A stretch of DNA of 64,000 nucleotides. Source: Blastomyces gilchristii SLH14081. Taxonomy: Eukaryota; Ascomycota; Eurotiomycetes; Onygenales; Ajellomycetaceae. The stretch is from NCBI RefSeq assembly GCF_000003855.2, contig NW_003101676.1, forward strand, positions 2,986,796 through 3,050,795, read 5' to 3'. Made by a program: the position numbers and the translations under genes. Under the pieces are notes generated by a model that saw only the letters and a program-made list of their open reading frames with translations, had not been told where the DNA came from and ran no database searches. How positions within the stretch are numbered: position 1 is the first letter of the stretch; the number at the start of each line of letters is the position of its first letter. Positions 34,945 to 46,663 of the stretch are shown here, piece after piece.

Positions 34945-36588
34945 ATGGTTCGCGCTCAACAACACGCGGAGACAGCAGGACCGCCTCAATTCGCAAAACC
35001 AATCCTGCAATATACGAAGACTCGCCAGGAGGCGCTCGGGATTCGACAAGCTTTGACGCTTTATCTGAAAGCACAGATCGAATTTGCGGGTGACTCTTCA
35101 GGGTCTCACATCAGCCTCTGCGCCCCGCATAATGCTACTAATGTGAAGCGCGTGCCGCCAGAATTGAACAATGGCCTCCGCGCTCAGTATCTCAAGGCAT
35201 TGCAGGCCAACCTAGTTGCGAAGAGAGAGTATAACAGTGTACTTCAGGAAATAGCGTCTCGGAAACAAGATATACACTCTCCAGCATCCGCTGGCGGTGA
35301 GGGTCTAGAGGAGAAAGGCGCAGAATTCCAAACGTACTTGGGACTTCTACGAAGCCGAAGAGAGCATGGAAAAATACAAATTTTCCAACACTACCTAGAG
35401 GAGCTGAACAAAATGGATGCCGGGCAAGCTGGATATCTTGGGCTTGCTAAGGAGCAAGCTACATCTCGTCAGGCGGCTCAGAACTTGATGGTCCATGCTA
35501 ATCCAGCCTCGGGGAGCGCAGGTGGTAATGGATCAGATGTCGAAACCCTTCTTAACAACTTGGAAAGAGCAGTACTCCGTGCGAAGAGTCAGGCGGACGT
35601 TGAGAAGAGGCTCCTTGAGAAGCTAAAAAGCCAACACCTGGCTGAAGATGTGAAATCCGTTCCGACAAGTAAGAAGCTAGGCGCGTTGAGACGCACGCAT
35701 GCGGAGCTGGTACGCTGGGTAGAAGAGAAGCTAGTTATGTCTTCCTCAATCGATGAACAAGGCCCTGTTGAGGACCAAACCGCGATCGACGCGTCAGACG
35801 CTGAAAATATTCGGGTCTTGGAAGAGACTAAATCCTTGATTCAGGAACAATATACTGCCTACGTCAATGCTCGAAAAGCTTTGCTATCAGTTGTATCTAC
35901 GGCGTCTCAACCTCTCCCAGCTGGTCCCCAGACACCACAACGCCGACTTCAGCCTCGGGAGAATCAACAGAATACAGCTACGCCGGACCTTACTTTATTA
36001 TTCCCATACGTATCGGAAAATTTACTGCCATTATCAAAAGCCCAAAAAGCACCTTCAATGCAAAAGTCCTATTTATCGGCTATCCTTGCTAAAGAGAAGT
36101 GGACTACATGTCGAATGCTAGATCGTCTACAGGAGGAGAGCCATCTGCTTCCGGAATATCCCATACTCGGGAGACAGCCACGATTCAAGAATGCAGTTGC
36201 CGCGATAAACCGCCGGTCCCCCCCTCTGGCCAGCCAAGCAAACCCGAATGAGGTTTCCGAGATTGTCACACGCGCGGAGGCGTGGTCATTTGCAGGCAGG
36301 GAAGCGCAGGGAGCTACGAAAGGATATATCGAAGATAGGATAAATTTTGGGACAGAATTGGCAGAAAAAGCAGAGGATACGTTGAAGGAGATATATGAAC
36401 TTATGAACCAGGACTACGAAGAGGCAACGGCTACTAAGGAAGACAAGAAGGAGGGTGAGAGCGATATCTGGACTTCGGAAAGCCGGTATGCTAGGGGTAG
36501 AGGAGGGCGACATGGCCGGCTGGAAAAGAGACCAAAGGGCCCATGGTCGGGGTTGAATGGGAGAGTGGGAGTTATTGGAGATGGATGA
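34945..36588 (+). CDS. Intronless protein of unknown function, likely coiled coil
   Basis: Uninterrupted 547-codon frame with even codon use and a sensible ATG; no splice-like gaps, unlike its multi-exon neighbours. The N-terminal 120 residues include ALTLYLKAQIEFAGD and LRAQYLKALQANLVAKREYN, helical and charged. Helical, Glu/Lys/Gln-rich sequence continues to about residue 290 (for example NLERAVLRAKSQADVEKRLL) and looks able to form coiled coils. A Pro/Gln-rich linker follows near 320-335, then a second helical block. The C-terminus is Gly/Arg-rich (YARGRGGRHGRLEKRPKGPW), like RNA- or tubulin-contacting tails. I do not recognise the family. A structural subunit of a larger complex is a guess; no enzymatic motif is visible. 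Confidence 0.75.
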   Translation: MVRAQQHAETAGPPQFAKPILQYTKTRQEALGIRQALTLYLKAQIEFAGDSSGSHISLCAPHNATNVKRVPPELNNGLRAQYLKALQANLVAKREYNSVLQEIASRKQDIHSPASAGGEGLEEKGAEFQTYLGLLRSRREHGKIQIFQHYLEELNKMDAGQAGYLGLAKEQATSRQAAQNLMVHANPASGSAGGNGSDVETLLNNLERAVLRAKSQADVEKRLLEKLKSQHLAEDVKSVPTSKKLGALRRTHAELVRWVEEKLVMSSSIDEQGPVEDQTAIDASDAENIRVLEETKSLIQEQYTAYVNARKALLSVVSTASQPLPAGPQTPQRRLQPRENQQNTATPDLTLLFPYVSENLLPLSKAQKAPSMQKSYLSAILAKEKWTTCRMLDRLQEESHLLPEYPILGRQPRFKNAVAAINRRSPPLASQANPNEVSEIVTRAEAWSFAGREAQGATKGYIEDRINFGTELAEKAEDTLKEIYELMNQDYEEATATKEDKKEGESDIWTSESRYARGRGGRHGRLEKRPKGPWSGLNGRVGVIGDG

Positions 36589-37239
36589 TGCCTTCTCGAC
36601 GGCGAGGAGATAGGGCATAGAAATGATAATTTATGAATAATGAAAAACTGTGTCGCAAAGGGATCTACCAGATTTGAGGTGATTCTCCAATTCCGTGACT
36701 GACCTGAAACCTGCCTATGATATGTAGAAGATATATATATTTCAATGAAACCACGGGCGCGCAGACAGTCACGACATATTGTATCTTATGTCCGGAATGC
36801 GCTAGAAGATGATATAACAGGGATCAAATCTAAATTTTCCATTGAACTGCGATCAATTTGCAAGCTCATGCTCGTCTAACAATTTGATAGCTATTATTCA
36901 AACTTCGAGGCCCAGCTCCAGATGTTTCCCCAAGCTCTGTCTCCCCTCGGTGTTGGTGTTCCCCAGCAATGACTCACCGCGCTAAAGAGTCCGCCCCCCA
37001 ACAAAGAAACGAACAAACCCGGCTGGTCAAAAAGAAAAAGAAAGAAAAAAAAAAAAAAAAAAAAAGTAAGTTTGGGAAAAATTCAGAACTGAAAACAACC
37101 GACTTTCTATTCTCAATTCCTCCTCACCAGCACTCTCTTAACGTCCAATCGACTCCGCGCTCCCTCCTCTACCCTTCTAAACCTTCCAACAAACCCTTCA
37201 CACTCTCGTTTTCTCCCTGCGCTAGGCGCAGCGCCCCCA
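36589..37239. other. Intergenic region, CPA2 promoter side
   Basis: Includes a poly-A run at about 37045-37065 and pyrimidine-rich sequence (37100-37230) just before the CPA2 start, typical of fungal 5' UTR/promoter DNA. No gene seen. Confidence 0.5.
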
Positions 37240-40200
37240 ATGGCTCTCCCAGCCCGATGCGGGCAGCGCATGGTCTCCTCCTTGCTTCGACAGCGATGTC
37301 TTGCGTCTGAAATCTACCTGCCATCTCTCCGCGCATTTTCCACCGCCCATACCCTTCCTGCTTCAAAGAAGTCTCTATATTCCCGGCCGTCTCCGCTGCA
37401 ACAATCACAACAGCTGCCGCCATGGCGAGGTTCCAAACGGCCGTTTTCGAGCTCTTTGGAAAAGTTGGCGGCGGTCACGGGCCAGGAAGCACCCAGCGCA
37501 AAGGCTTATATGGCTAGCGGAGCCATTCGAGGTGCCGGCCAGCTGGTTGATGTGAAAAAAGTCCTGGTGATTGGGAGTGGTGGGTTGAGTATTGGACAGG
37601 CGGGCGAATTTGATTATTCTGGTACGTAGTTGTTTTTGTGGTGTGATGTAGTGTGTGGTATGGGGCAGATAGCCATTGTAAAACCATTGAAGGATCCATG
37701 GACAACATGGATAAGGTGTGCGCGAGGCAATTGTACCCTTTAGCCGGTTCCGATGAGGGATTTGGTGGCTATCCCCTCACTCAGCAAATTCATGGCCTCG
37801 AGAGCATTTTACAAATCTTGGACGGACATTGAGATTTCAATTGACTCAGATGGCTAACGATCTATGTTTTTATTGTTGTCTTTGAACAGGTTCTCAAGCA
37901 CTCAAGGCCCTCAAGGAAGCCGGTGTAAAATCCGTACTGATTAATCCCAACATTGCCACCATTCAAACGGACCACAAACTCGCCGATGAGGTCTACTATC
38001 TCCCCGTTACACCAGAATACGTTACCCATGTGATTGAAAGAGAGCGTCCAGATGGAATATTTTTGACTTTCGGAGGTCAGACGGCTCTTAACTTGGGCGT
38101 CCAGATGAACCGCATGGGAATCTTTGATCGGTATGGAGTCAAAGTCCTTGGAACTAGTATCCGGACCCTGGAAGTTAGCGAGGACCGTGATCTTTTCTCT
38201 AAGGCATTGAACGAAATTAACATCCCAATTGCGGAATCTGTTGCTGTCAACAGCGTTGACGAGGCATTGGAAGCTGCTGAGAAGATCGGCTATCCCATTA
38301 TCGTTCGATCAGCGTATGCGCTTGGTGGACTTGGGTCTGGTTTTGCGAATAATGCCGAGGAACTTAAGAACCTGTCATCCCGCTCGTTGACTCTGGCACC
38401 CCAGATTCTAGTTGAAAAATCCCTCAAGGGCTGGAAGGAGGTCGAGTACGAGGTGGTGCGTGATGCGGCTAACAATTGCATTACGGTTTGTAATATGGAG
38501 AATTTCGACCCCCTGGGAATTCATACTGGAGACAGTATCGTGGTTGCGCCCAGCCAAACGCTTTCTGATGAAGAGTACCACATGCTCCGGACAGCTGCCA
38601 TTAAGATTGTTCGTCACCTGGGAGTTGTTGGAGAGTGCAATGTCCAGTACGCCCTTCAGCCTGATGGACTTGACTACAGAGTCATTGAAGTCAACGCCCG
38701 TCTATCCCGATCCTCAGCGCTTGCCTCTAAAGCCACTGGATACCCTCTTGCCTATACAGCTGCCAAAATTGGGCTTGGCCATACACTACCTGAGCTTCCC
38801 AATGCTGTGACGAAGACTACCACCGCCAATTTCGAACCTAGTTTGGACTACATCGTAACCAAGATTCCAAGATGGGATCTGAGCAAATTCCAACATGTGA
38901 AGCGCGACATTGGTAGCTCCATGAAGTCTGTCGGTGAAGTCATGGCAATTGGTCGTACTTTCGAGGAATCCTTCCAAAAGGCAATCCGCCAGGTTGATCC
39001 CAAATACGTCGGCTTCCAGGGCGACAAATTCGAAAACCTCGATGATGTCCTCAAAAGCCCTACTGATCGCCGATGGCTTGCAGTCGGACAGGCCATGCTT
39101 CACGAGAATTATTCCGTTGACAAAGTGAACGAACTGACCAAGATTGACAAGTGGTTCTTGTACAAGCTCCAAAATATTGTTGATCTACAGAACACCCTTA
39201 AGGAAATTGGCAGTCTGTTTGGAATCCAGAAGGACATGATGCTCAAGGCGAAGAAAATGGGTTTCTCTGATAAGCAAATTGCTCAGTGTGTCGGTTCCAC
39301 CGAAGATGATGTTCGAGCAAGGAGAACGAGCTTCGGTATCAGACCTTGGGTTAAGAAGATTGATACCCTTGCGGCCGAGTTCCCTGCTGATACAAACTAT
39401 CTCTACACCACCTACAATGCCACATCGCATGATGTTACTTTCGATGACTATGGAACCATAGTCTTGGGAAGTGGTGTTTACCGTATTGGAAGCTCCGTGG
39501 AATTCGATTGGTGTGCAGTTAACGCGACTCTTTCCTTGAGGAAAATGGGCAAGAAGACGGTCATGATCAATGTAAGTACAAGATCAATAGTCCTTCCGCT
39601 ATTTTTCTATCCCCCGCGAGGTGCGCAAAAGCACCTCAACCCTTGAGCCAGTCCACCCTCCCCCCTCTCCCCCAAGCTCCCCCTCGTCTGCGGCATAAGA
39701 AGACTGTTCAGAAGAATCCTATCAGGAATGCTAACAATTTTACTCATCAAGTTCAACCCTGAAACTTACTCCACCGATTTTGACACTGCCGATAAGCTGT
39801 ACTTCGAAGAACTGAGCTACGAGCGTGTCATGGACATTTACGAACTTGAGAACGCTAGCGGAGTCGTCGTTTCGGTCGGCGGTCAATTGCCTCAGAATAT
39901 TGCTCTACGACTCCAGGAAACCGGCGGAGCTAAGGTCCTTGGTACTGACCCTAAAGACATCGACAAGGCTGAGGATCGTCACAAGTTCTCTCAGATCCTC
40001 GACAGCATTGGCGTCGACCAGCCAGCATGGAAAGAGCTGAGCTCGGTTGCTGAAGCAGAAGCCTTCGCTGACTCCGTTGGCTACCCTGTCCTCGTCCGTC
40101 CTAGTTATGTCCTCTCCGGAGCCGCTATGAGCGTCATCCGCAGCCATGATGAGCTGAAAGACAAGCTCATCAGTGCCAGTGCCGTCTCTCCAGACCATCC

Positions 40201-41329
40201 TGTCGTCATCACCCAGTTCATCGAAGGTGCGCAAGAAATCGACGTTGACGCAGTCGCCTCTGCTGGCAAGCTTATTGTCCACGCCGTAAGTGAACACGTG
40301 GAAGCTGCCGGTGTTCACTCTGGCGATGCCACTCTGGTCCTCCCCCCCGCAAATCTCGAACCAGCCATCATAGCTCGCGTAAAAGAAATCGCAGAGAAAG
40401 TTGCAAAGGCCTGGAGCATTTCTGGCCCCTTCAACATGCAGATTATCAAAGCTGAGAATCCCGAGGGTGGCGAGCCACTCCTCAAGGTTATTGAATGCAA
40501 CCTCCGTGCTTCGCGATCTTTCCCCTTCGTCAGCAAGGTCCTGGGCACCAACTTCATCGACGTCGCAACAAAGGCGCTTGTCGGCAGAGACGTCCCCGAA
40601 CCCACAGACCTCATGGCTGTCAAGCGTGACTATCTCGCTACCAAAGTCCCCCAGTTCAGCTGGACCCGTCTAGCTGGTGCTGATCCATACCTCGGAGTTG
40701 AGATGGCTAGTACAGGTGAAATCGCCTGTTTCGGCAAAGATTTGGTCGAGGCCTACTGGACCTCATTACAATCGACAATGAACTTCCGCACGCCGGAACC
40801 AGGCGAGGGCCTCCTGTTGGGTGGTGACTTGGATATGACCGAACTGCCTAAGATCGTTGATTACTTGAGCCCTCTGGGATATAAGCTGTTCGCAGCCAAC
40901 CAGGGGGTCAAGGCTCACCTAGAATCTACCACGAAGGGCGACGTTAAAATCGAAGTCATTGAGTTCCCCATAGAAGACAAGCGGGCGCTGCGAGAAGTGT
41001 TCGAGAAATACGATATCCGTGGCGTGTTCAACATCACTAGAAACCGTGGTAAGACTCAGCTTGATGCGGACTATATCATGCGACGAAATGCTGTCGATTT
41101 CGGAGTGCCACTTTTCATGGAGCCAAAGGTATGTCAATCAACAGTCGTTATTTAAGCTTCTTCCCCACATTTGGGATCTTTTTTGTATGAAACGGTTTCA
41201 CTAACGGGCACCACAATATAGACTGCCCTCCTTTTCGCGCAATGTATGAGTGAAAAACTTCCACGAAAGGAAGGTATCCCATCCGAAGTCCGAAGCTGGT
41301 CCAACTTCGTCGGTGGCAAGCTCATGTAA
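37240..41329 (+). CDS. CPA2: Carbamoyl-phosphate synthase, arginine-specific, large chain (mitochondrial)
   Basis: Makes carbamoyl phosphate from glutamine-derived ammonia, bicarbonate and two ATP for arginine synthesis, together with the small subunit CPA1. Exons 37240-37621, 37890-39571, 39752-41128 and 41222-41329; introns 268, 180, 93 nt; product 1182 aa. The first 80 or so residues are Arg/Ser/Gln-rich with few acids, a mitochondrial presequence. Then [21 protein letters not shown] starts the first ATP-grasp half, with [38 protein letters not shown], and the second half from [20 protein letters not shown], including [18 protein letters not shown]. The C-terminal domain ends VGGKLM. There is no fused aspartate transcarbamoylase or glutaminase, so this is the arginine-pathway enzyme, not the pyrimidine multifunctional protein. 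Confidence 0.96.
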
Positions 41330-42201
41330 CCCACAATACTTTAGAATTTGTGCTCTTAAATTCCGTTTATTTCCGGAAACCAGAACTACTATCCTGATCT
41401 TTGGTCTTCTCCCTCTTAAAATATTTCCTTTCCCTCCACCCCCCATCTTGCTTTCCATGCATGCCATAGATAGGCCTGTGTTGACAGGTGTTTTAAGTGC
41501 TCGCTCTTCTTTCTCTGATTTCTTGTTTTGGCTGGAGTGTCGCGTTCTATTTTCATTCTGCCTATACACATTGAGTATCTGATTCTATGTTTCTCGATTC
41601 TTTTTATTTTTTTTTGTTATACTATCCCCCCAATTTTTCTCCAACTGTCCTATGCCGACTATTCCATATGCACTAAGCAGCCAATGACCAAGCAACCCTG
41701 TTCACAAAACCTGAGATCAGCCTGTAAATTCTTTTATTCTTTTATTCTTTTTTGCTTTTCAAATTTTTTATATCTGTCTTACTAGTTTGTGAGATTCGCA
41801 TAGACAAAAGTTCGATTGCGGATACCATCACCTTCATGTACGTTTGATTTGAATTTCCCTATTTCTCTTTCAAAGTAGTTCGCAATAAAATCTCACAGCC
41901 TGAGCGCGTGCTCGTTGCTCCAATCTTAATTATTGTATACGCATGGTTAAAATAAGCTTCTCAGTAGCGCCCCCACTAGCGCCAACTCCCCAACCGCCAT
42001 CGCGAGACGCGATTAAGCGACCAACGAACCGAGTGAATCTGGCTACCAAAATTATAGGGAGATATCTACCTAAATAATTCCAGCGTTTTAATTGATGTAT
42101 GGAAGAAACTACTAGGTGAAGAAAAGGGAGAAAGAGAGGGAGAACGAAATGAAAACCTGCATAACCAAGCTAGCACGTTGCAGTTCATCTAAATCGCCAA
42201 C
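41330..42201. other. Intergenic region
   Basis: CPA2 3' UTR (strongly pyrimidine-rich, 41330-41790) and the promoter of the SET-domain gene. Nothing else supported. Confidence 0.5.
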
Positions 42202-43945
42202 ATGGCCAGCACCACCAGAAGAATTGTCTGTACAGACCCAAGAGCCGCGCCTAAACAAACTCCTGACAAGGGGCTAGGACTATTTGCAACGTCCCAGATA
42301 CGGCCTAGGGATAATATCTTCGCGATTACCGCCAACTTCGCTACAGTCTTGGATACTGCGCGGCTGCATGATACGTGCTCGAATTGCTTCGCAACCATAG
42401 GCGACGAGGTGAATCCTGACTTCACATTGAAGGCGTGTACTGGCTGTAATGTTGTCAGGTACTGTGATAGGGTATGTTACGGTGAACCCTTTTATCTACA
42501 CTTTCTCTTGTAAGGTCTAGTTCTTGTCCCTGTCAGTTTTGTTCGAGCGTTAATACCATTTGCGCCTATCATTCTTCTTAGAGATGCCAATCCGAAAGCT
42601 GGGCGGCATCGCACAAGAAAGAATGCAAGATATACAAAAATTGTCAACCAAGAATTCTACCTATGAACGTGAGGGCTGTTCTTAGGATAATATCTCCGCC
42701 GGATAATAAGGCTGCGAAGGAAATGTACGACAATCATTATGAGTCGTTCCGTACACTTGGACATCACTTTTCCAAGATGAAGCAGAGGGGTGGTGAACAG
42801 GCCTATAGGACTACTGTTACCGCCGAAGCATTGAAAGCAATTTCGAACACTGATATTGACTTGTCCACCCTTGCCGCCTACTTTGCAAAGGTAGGGTTAC
42901 TATGCCTTTTTACCTGCTTTCATACAAGTTGGTAGAGGAGGGCTGACGAGGGAATACTTTATAGCTGGAAACCAATGCTTTTACCCTTACCAACCAATAT
43001 TTTGACCGAATCGGATTGTGCTTTCTTCCGTTTGCGTCATACATCAATCATAGCTGCCAGCCAAATGCCTATATTGGATTCGACGGACCAGTGATGTATT
43101 TGAAGGCATTGCAGGACATTGCCCCCGACGAGCAGATATACATATCTTATATCGATAATACCGAGCCCTTTCAAACACGCCAAAGCGAACTCCAACTACA
43201 GTATTTCTTCGAGTGCAAGTGCCCCAAATGTCTAGAAGGAACTACAGCACGCGAGGACCAGTTTCTCACGTCGGAGGGTCCGTCTAGTTCCTCCCCGGAG
43301 AAAGAATCACGCGAATTTCTCGCAAGGAGTAAGAAACTAGGCGAAGGCGCGAGAGCCTCAATTCAAAGGATTGAAGCAGCATTTGCGTTGCTGAGCAGTA
43401 CCAAATGCTGGCCGATAACCCGTCAACCATTCCCACAACTCCTCGATGAACTTATCGTAAATCTACTGGATGCCAATTGTTACAAATTCGCCTTCATCCC
43501 CACCGCTATCCGCTATCTCAATATCGATCCCGTCTTATATCCAAATCGTCTACATCCGATCCGCAAGCGGAATACATGGGCCCTCGCGAAGCTTCTGCGG
43601 TGCATCAATCAACCCCTAGATAGCGATGCAAGCCCTCCAACTCCTCAGCTTGACCAGCTTCAGCCCGACTTTGCATGGATTTGGTTCTCGTTGCTCCATG
43701 GGCTTGTGGAGACATATGACGATACGCTACGTCTCCAGCTTTTGCTGAACGCGGAGTTTCAGAGAATTCGCGACGACATGATGCGCCACGGGGCCGACTT
43801 CAAGACAGCTGATGGACGCCGACAAAACAAGATGGCGGTTAATAGTGCGATGCAAAACTTGAGACGAGTAGCGGACGATGAATTGTCAAGATTAAATAAC
43901 GATGGGTGGAGCGGGGTTACATCGTTTTTGGGTGGTTTGGAATAA
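42202..43945 (+). CDS. SMYD-type MYND-SET lysine methyltransferase
   Basis: Three exons, 42202-42471, 42582-42890 and 42965-43945, introns 110 and 74 nt, all phase 0; 519 aa. The SET fold is split as in SMYD proteins: an N-terminal GLGLFAT near 24-30, then a MYND zinc finger (Cys 59, 62, 79, 82, 88, 92, His101, Cys105) whose last three ligands are in exon 2, then the SET core NHSCQPNA at about 221-228 and the Tyr-containing EQIYISYID. A post-SET zinc triad FECKCPKC follows near 275. The C-terminal half is helical, resembling the TPR-like domain of SMYD proteins. S-adenosylmethionine-dependent methylation of protein lysines is expected; the substrate, histone or not, cannot be read from sequence. 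Confidence 0.9.
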
Positions 43946-44473
43946 TTACTCTTTTTTAAGGGCCAAAGATATCTATTTTCAATAACCTAGATCCCTCAGG
44001 AGTACTAGTCTGATGTAGATATTGAATTCAACTAGCTAATGGGATGAAGAAGGACAAGGATTAAAACTCGCTTCGCTATGCAAAAATAAATTGGCTCAGT
44101 ACCAAACAAGATGCGATGAGAGGAAAACTCCAGAAAATGTGAGTGGAAAACGATTAAAAGGGGTAATGTGATATAAAGTAAAATAGGAAGAAAAGGGAAG
44201 AAGAGGGAAGAAAAGGGAAGAAAAGGAAGTGCGAGGTGATCACGACAGAAGCGACTCTAAAGACCCCCGCCTAGGCGATTTAATTATCCTCTCCTCCAAT
44301 AACTGCGAGGTCTGGACACCAACAAGTATAGAGCGAACTATTCGCATCCATCCAAATCCAGAAATCCGTTTGAGCCTGACGACTTAAAGATTAGAAAACA
44401 TACAAAAACATATAAAGAGAGGGCTTGAGCACGCAGTTCTCTCGATTTTTCGGATGGCTGTATATTAATTATA
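43946..44473. other. Intergenic region between convergent SET and SPT2 genes
   Basis: Two 3' UTRs. A GGGAAGAAAA-type repeat lies at about 44188-44225. No gene. Confidence 0.5.
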
Positions 44474-45593
44474 TTAGCGCCGAGACTTCTGGGCAAGAGC
44501 ATCAAGCTTCTTCTTCCGTTCCATTTTCTCTCTCTTGGCCGCCAGTTCAGCCAGGCGCTCTTGTTCGTCTTCAAGTTTGGCTGCTCTGAAGGCACGTTGC
44601 TCTTCCTCCTCAACGTCCATCAAGCCAGCTTCCATGTCCGTTGATTCGCCCGAATAATAGCCTGCCTCATCGTAATCATCGTAAAAGTCGCCTTCATCTT
44701 CTTCGTCCGTACCTAAGTATTCATCTCGTACAGGCGCACGAGAGCCCTTCTTCGTGCCGCGACCATGGCTAGAAGCACGACGGCTGGGGAGGCCTGAGGT
44801 GCCTTTATACTCCAGAACTGGAGGGGCAGAAGGCGGGCGCGCAGTTCCTTTATATTCCGATTCTCCGCGGCTTTTCAACAAAGCAGCCCTTGCCGCGCTT
44901 GTTTTGGATGCCTGCTGTCCACTAGCGCTGGGCGACTTGGCTTGTGTAGCTGTTCCATTCTTCTTATTTTTCTCCACTTCAAGTCCCTTTGGCTTCGCTT
45001 CCATTGCTTTTCGTTTGAGCTGAAGTTGCTTTTCTTTGGCTATTGAGTGATGTTTAATCATTCCAAGCTGCGTAGGCGCTTTCTCTTGCAGGGCCTTGGC
45101 CCGAAGCATCATCTCTGCATAAGAACCTTTAGGAGGGGGCTTGGCTGGGGAAACGGCGGGTTGTGGGCCATTTTTGGGGGTGCTTGTGGATGGCTGCTTT
45201 GTAGTCAACCTGGGGGCCGCCGGTTTTTGGACAGAGCGCGGTTTAGTAACCAAGGACGGGGCTGGAGTCGACTTTTGGGGGGTTGATCTCAGGGGAGACG
45301 AAGACCTGGAAACTTTATGAGGATTTCCTACCGGCCGAACATCATCCTCAGCTCTTCGCTTTTGTCCCGAGGTTGTGCGCGAGTTGGCTTGCGCCGTCGA
45401 GGATGGAGTAGAGCTGGGTTTGGAAACCGAAGATGCAGGGCGTGACACAGGATTCCGGGCTGCAGGAGTGACGGTGGGGGTTATGTCGCCTGTCTCAATC
45501 GACGAGAGGACCGAGTTAAGGAACTGGAACGAGCTACGTTAGTCACGGTTGTCTTGAGAAAAGAAGCATATGAAAAGTGATACTAACGCTCAT
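44474..45593 (-). CDS. SPT2: SPT2 chromatin protein (histone H3-H4 chaperone)
   Basis: Spt2 binds H3-H4 and DNA, travels with RNA polymerase II and limits spurious transcription. Exon 1 is only six coding nucleotides (45593-45588, Met-Ser); intron 45524-45587 (GTTAGT, CTAAC branch, CCAG); exon 2 45523-44474; product 351 aa. The rebuilt start MSFLNSVLSSIETGDITP matches fungal SPT2 openings. Long basic Ser/Pro/Lys-rich middle. The SPT2 domain is at the C-terminus: RDEYLGTDEEDEGDFYDDYD, then the helical QRAFRAAKLEDEQERLAELA and the final basic helix ending KSRR. Two EYKGT repeats lie upstream, near 200-225. A CACGTG box is at 45954-45959, about 360 nt upstream of the ATG. The short first exon is inferred from splice signals plus the family N-terminus. 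Confidence 0.9.
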
Positions 45594-46350
45594 GGTGAGT
45601 AGGTTTGGGGTGGAATTTTAATGGGAAACCAGCTTGTGGGAGAGACGCTCATCGATAACTAGTGAAAATAGAGAGGTTCATGACGGGAGTATCTTCAGCC
45701 AAAACATGTCGACTGACTTAGATGCAATCCGCTGGCAAGATGATGTGCTACAAAGCCCTATTCAAGAGTCTAAAACGAGTGATATTATGCCGGCAACAAG
45801 AAATAGCATTCACAGAGGATATTAGGCAGCTGTATTGACCGCCAGACATGGATCGAAGCGCCGAGAAGGACAAAGACGAGGGTTGAGGTTGGCAACTTTT
45901 ATATCGGGAAAGCAGCATTGGACGTAAAAATAACGCGGGTGGCTCTTACGGTCACGTGCGGAGTATTAGTCATCTTCTGGGTTGGGTATGCTTATCGCCA
46001 CGCATTGCTAGGTGTATACAGAAAACTTGACCTTGCTAAGTGCGCCACTTGACCTTGTTACATAATCATGACCCCGACCTCGCACAAATACAGTAATAAT
46101 CAGTTGGTAATTGACTTTCAACCTTTCAATCCACTCATAGTCTCATTCATTCAGCTCATCAACCAATCAAAGCATGTATAGCTGATTCATAATCAATTAA
46201 ATGAATAGATAAATTCATATAGAATATAAAGAGATATTTTACAGAATTTTAAAATATATCAAGATAAAAATATTTAATAATTGATTTTAAATTGATTTTA
46301 AATTGATTCTGAATTGATTCTGAATTAATTATAGTAATAAAAATAGATTT
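45594..46350. other. SPT2 promoter and transition into AT-rich DNA
   Basis: Up to about 46100 the composition is ordinary, with CACGTG at 45954. From about 46180 the sequence becomes extremely AT-rich with repeated TTGATTTTAAA-like and TTGATTCTGAA-like units just before the first LTR. No gene. Confidence 0.55.
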
Positions 46351-46355
46351 AATCT
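46351..46355. repeat. Target-site duplication AATCT, left copy
   Basis: AATCT immediately before the 5' LTR; identical to 52420-52424 after the 3' LTR. Confidence 0.9.
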
Positions 46356-46663
46356 TGTGGCGGGCTGCGCCCGATCAATCATATAGACTATTCTGTTACA
46401 CTTCACAGATTCTCCGCTCCATTCTCGAACGTGTACACTCCGATTCTCAGCCATTCTCAATCACTGATCCTCAGCTGTTACGAACGCGTATAAATTCTTC
46501 CACTCTGAAGCCCCACTGCATACATCACCACATACACATATAAATATTCACTTTAATCACTGATTCTCATACTTTCTCTTTCTTTTTCTTCTCTAACATT
46601 TTTCTCTTTATTATATAAGATCTATCAATATCATACTGATCTATTCAGTGTAGACCTCTTATA
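46356..46663 (+). repeat. 5' LTR (308 bp)
   Basis: Starts TGTGGCGGGC and ends CTCTTATA (the CA end mutated to TA). It retains more CpG than the 3' LTR, so it is the less mutated of the two; aligned end to end with 52112-52419. Confidence 0.93.
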
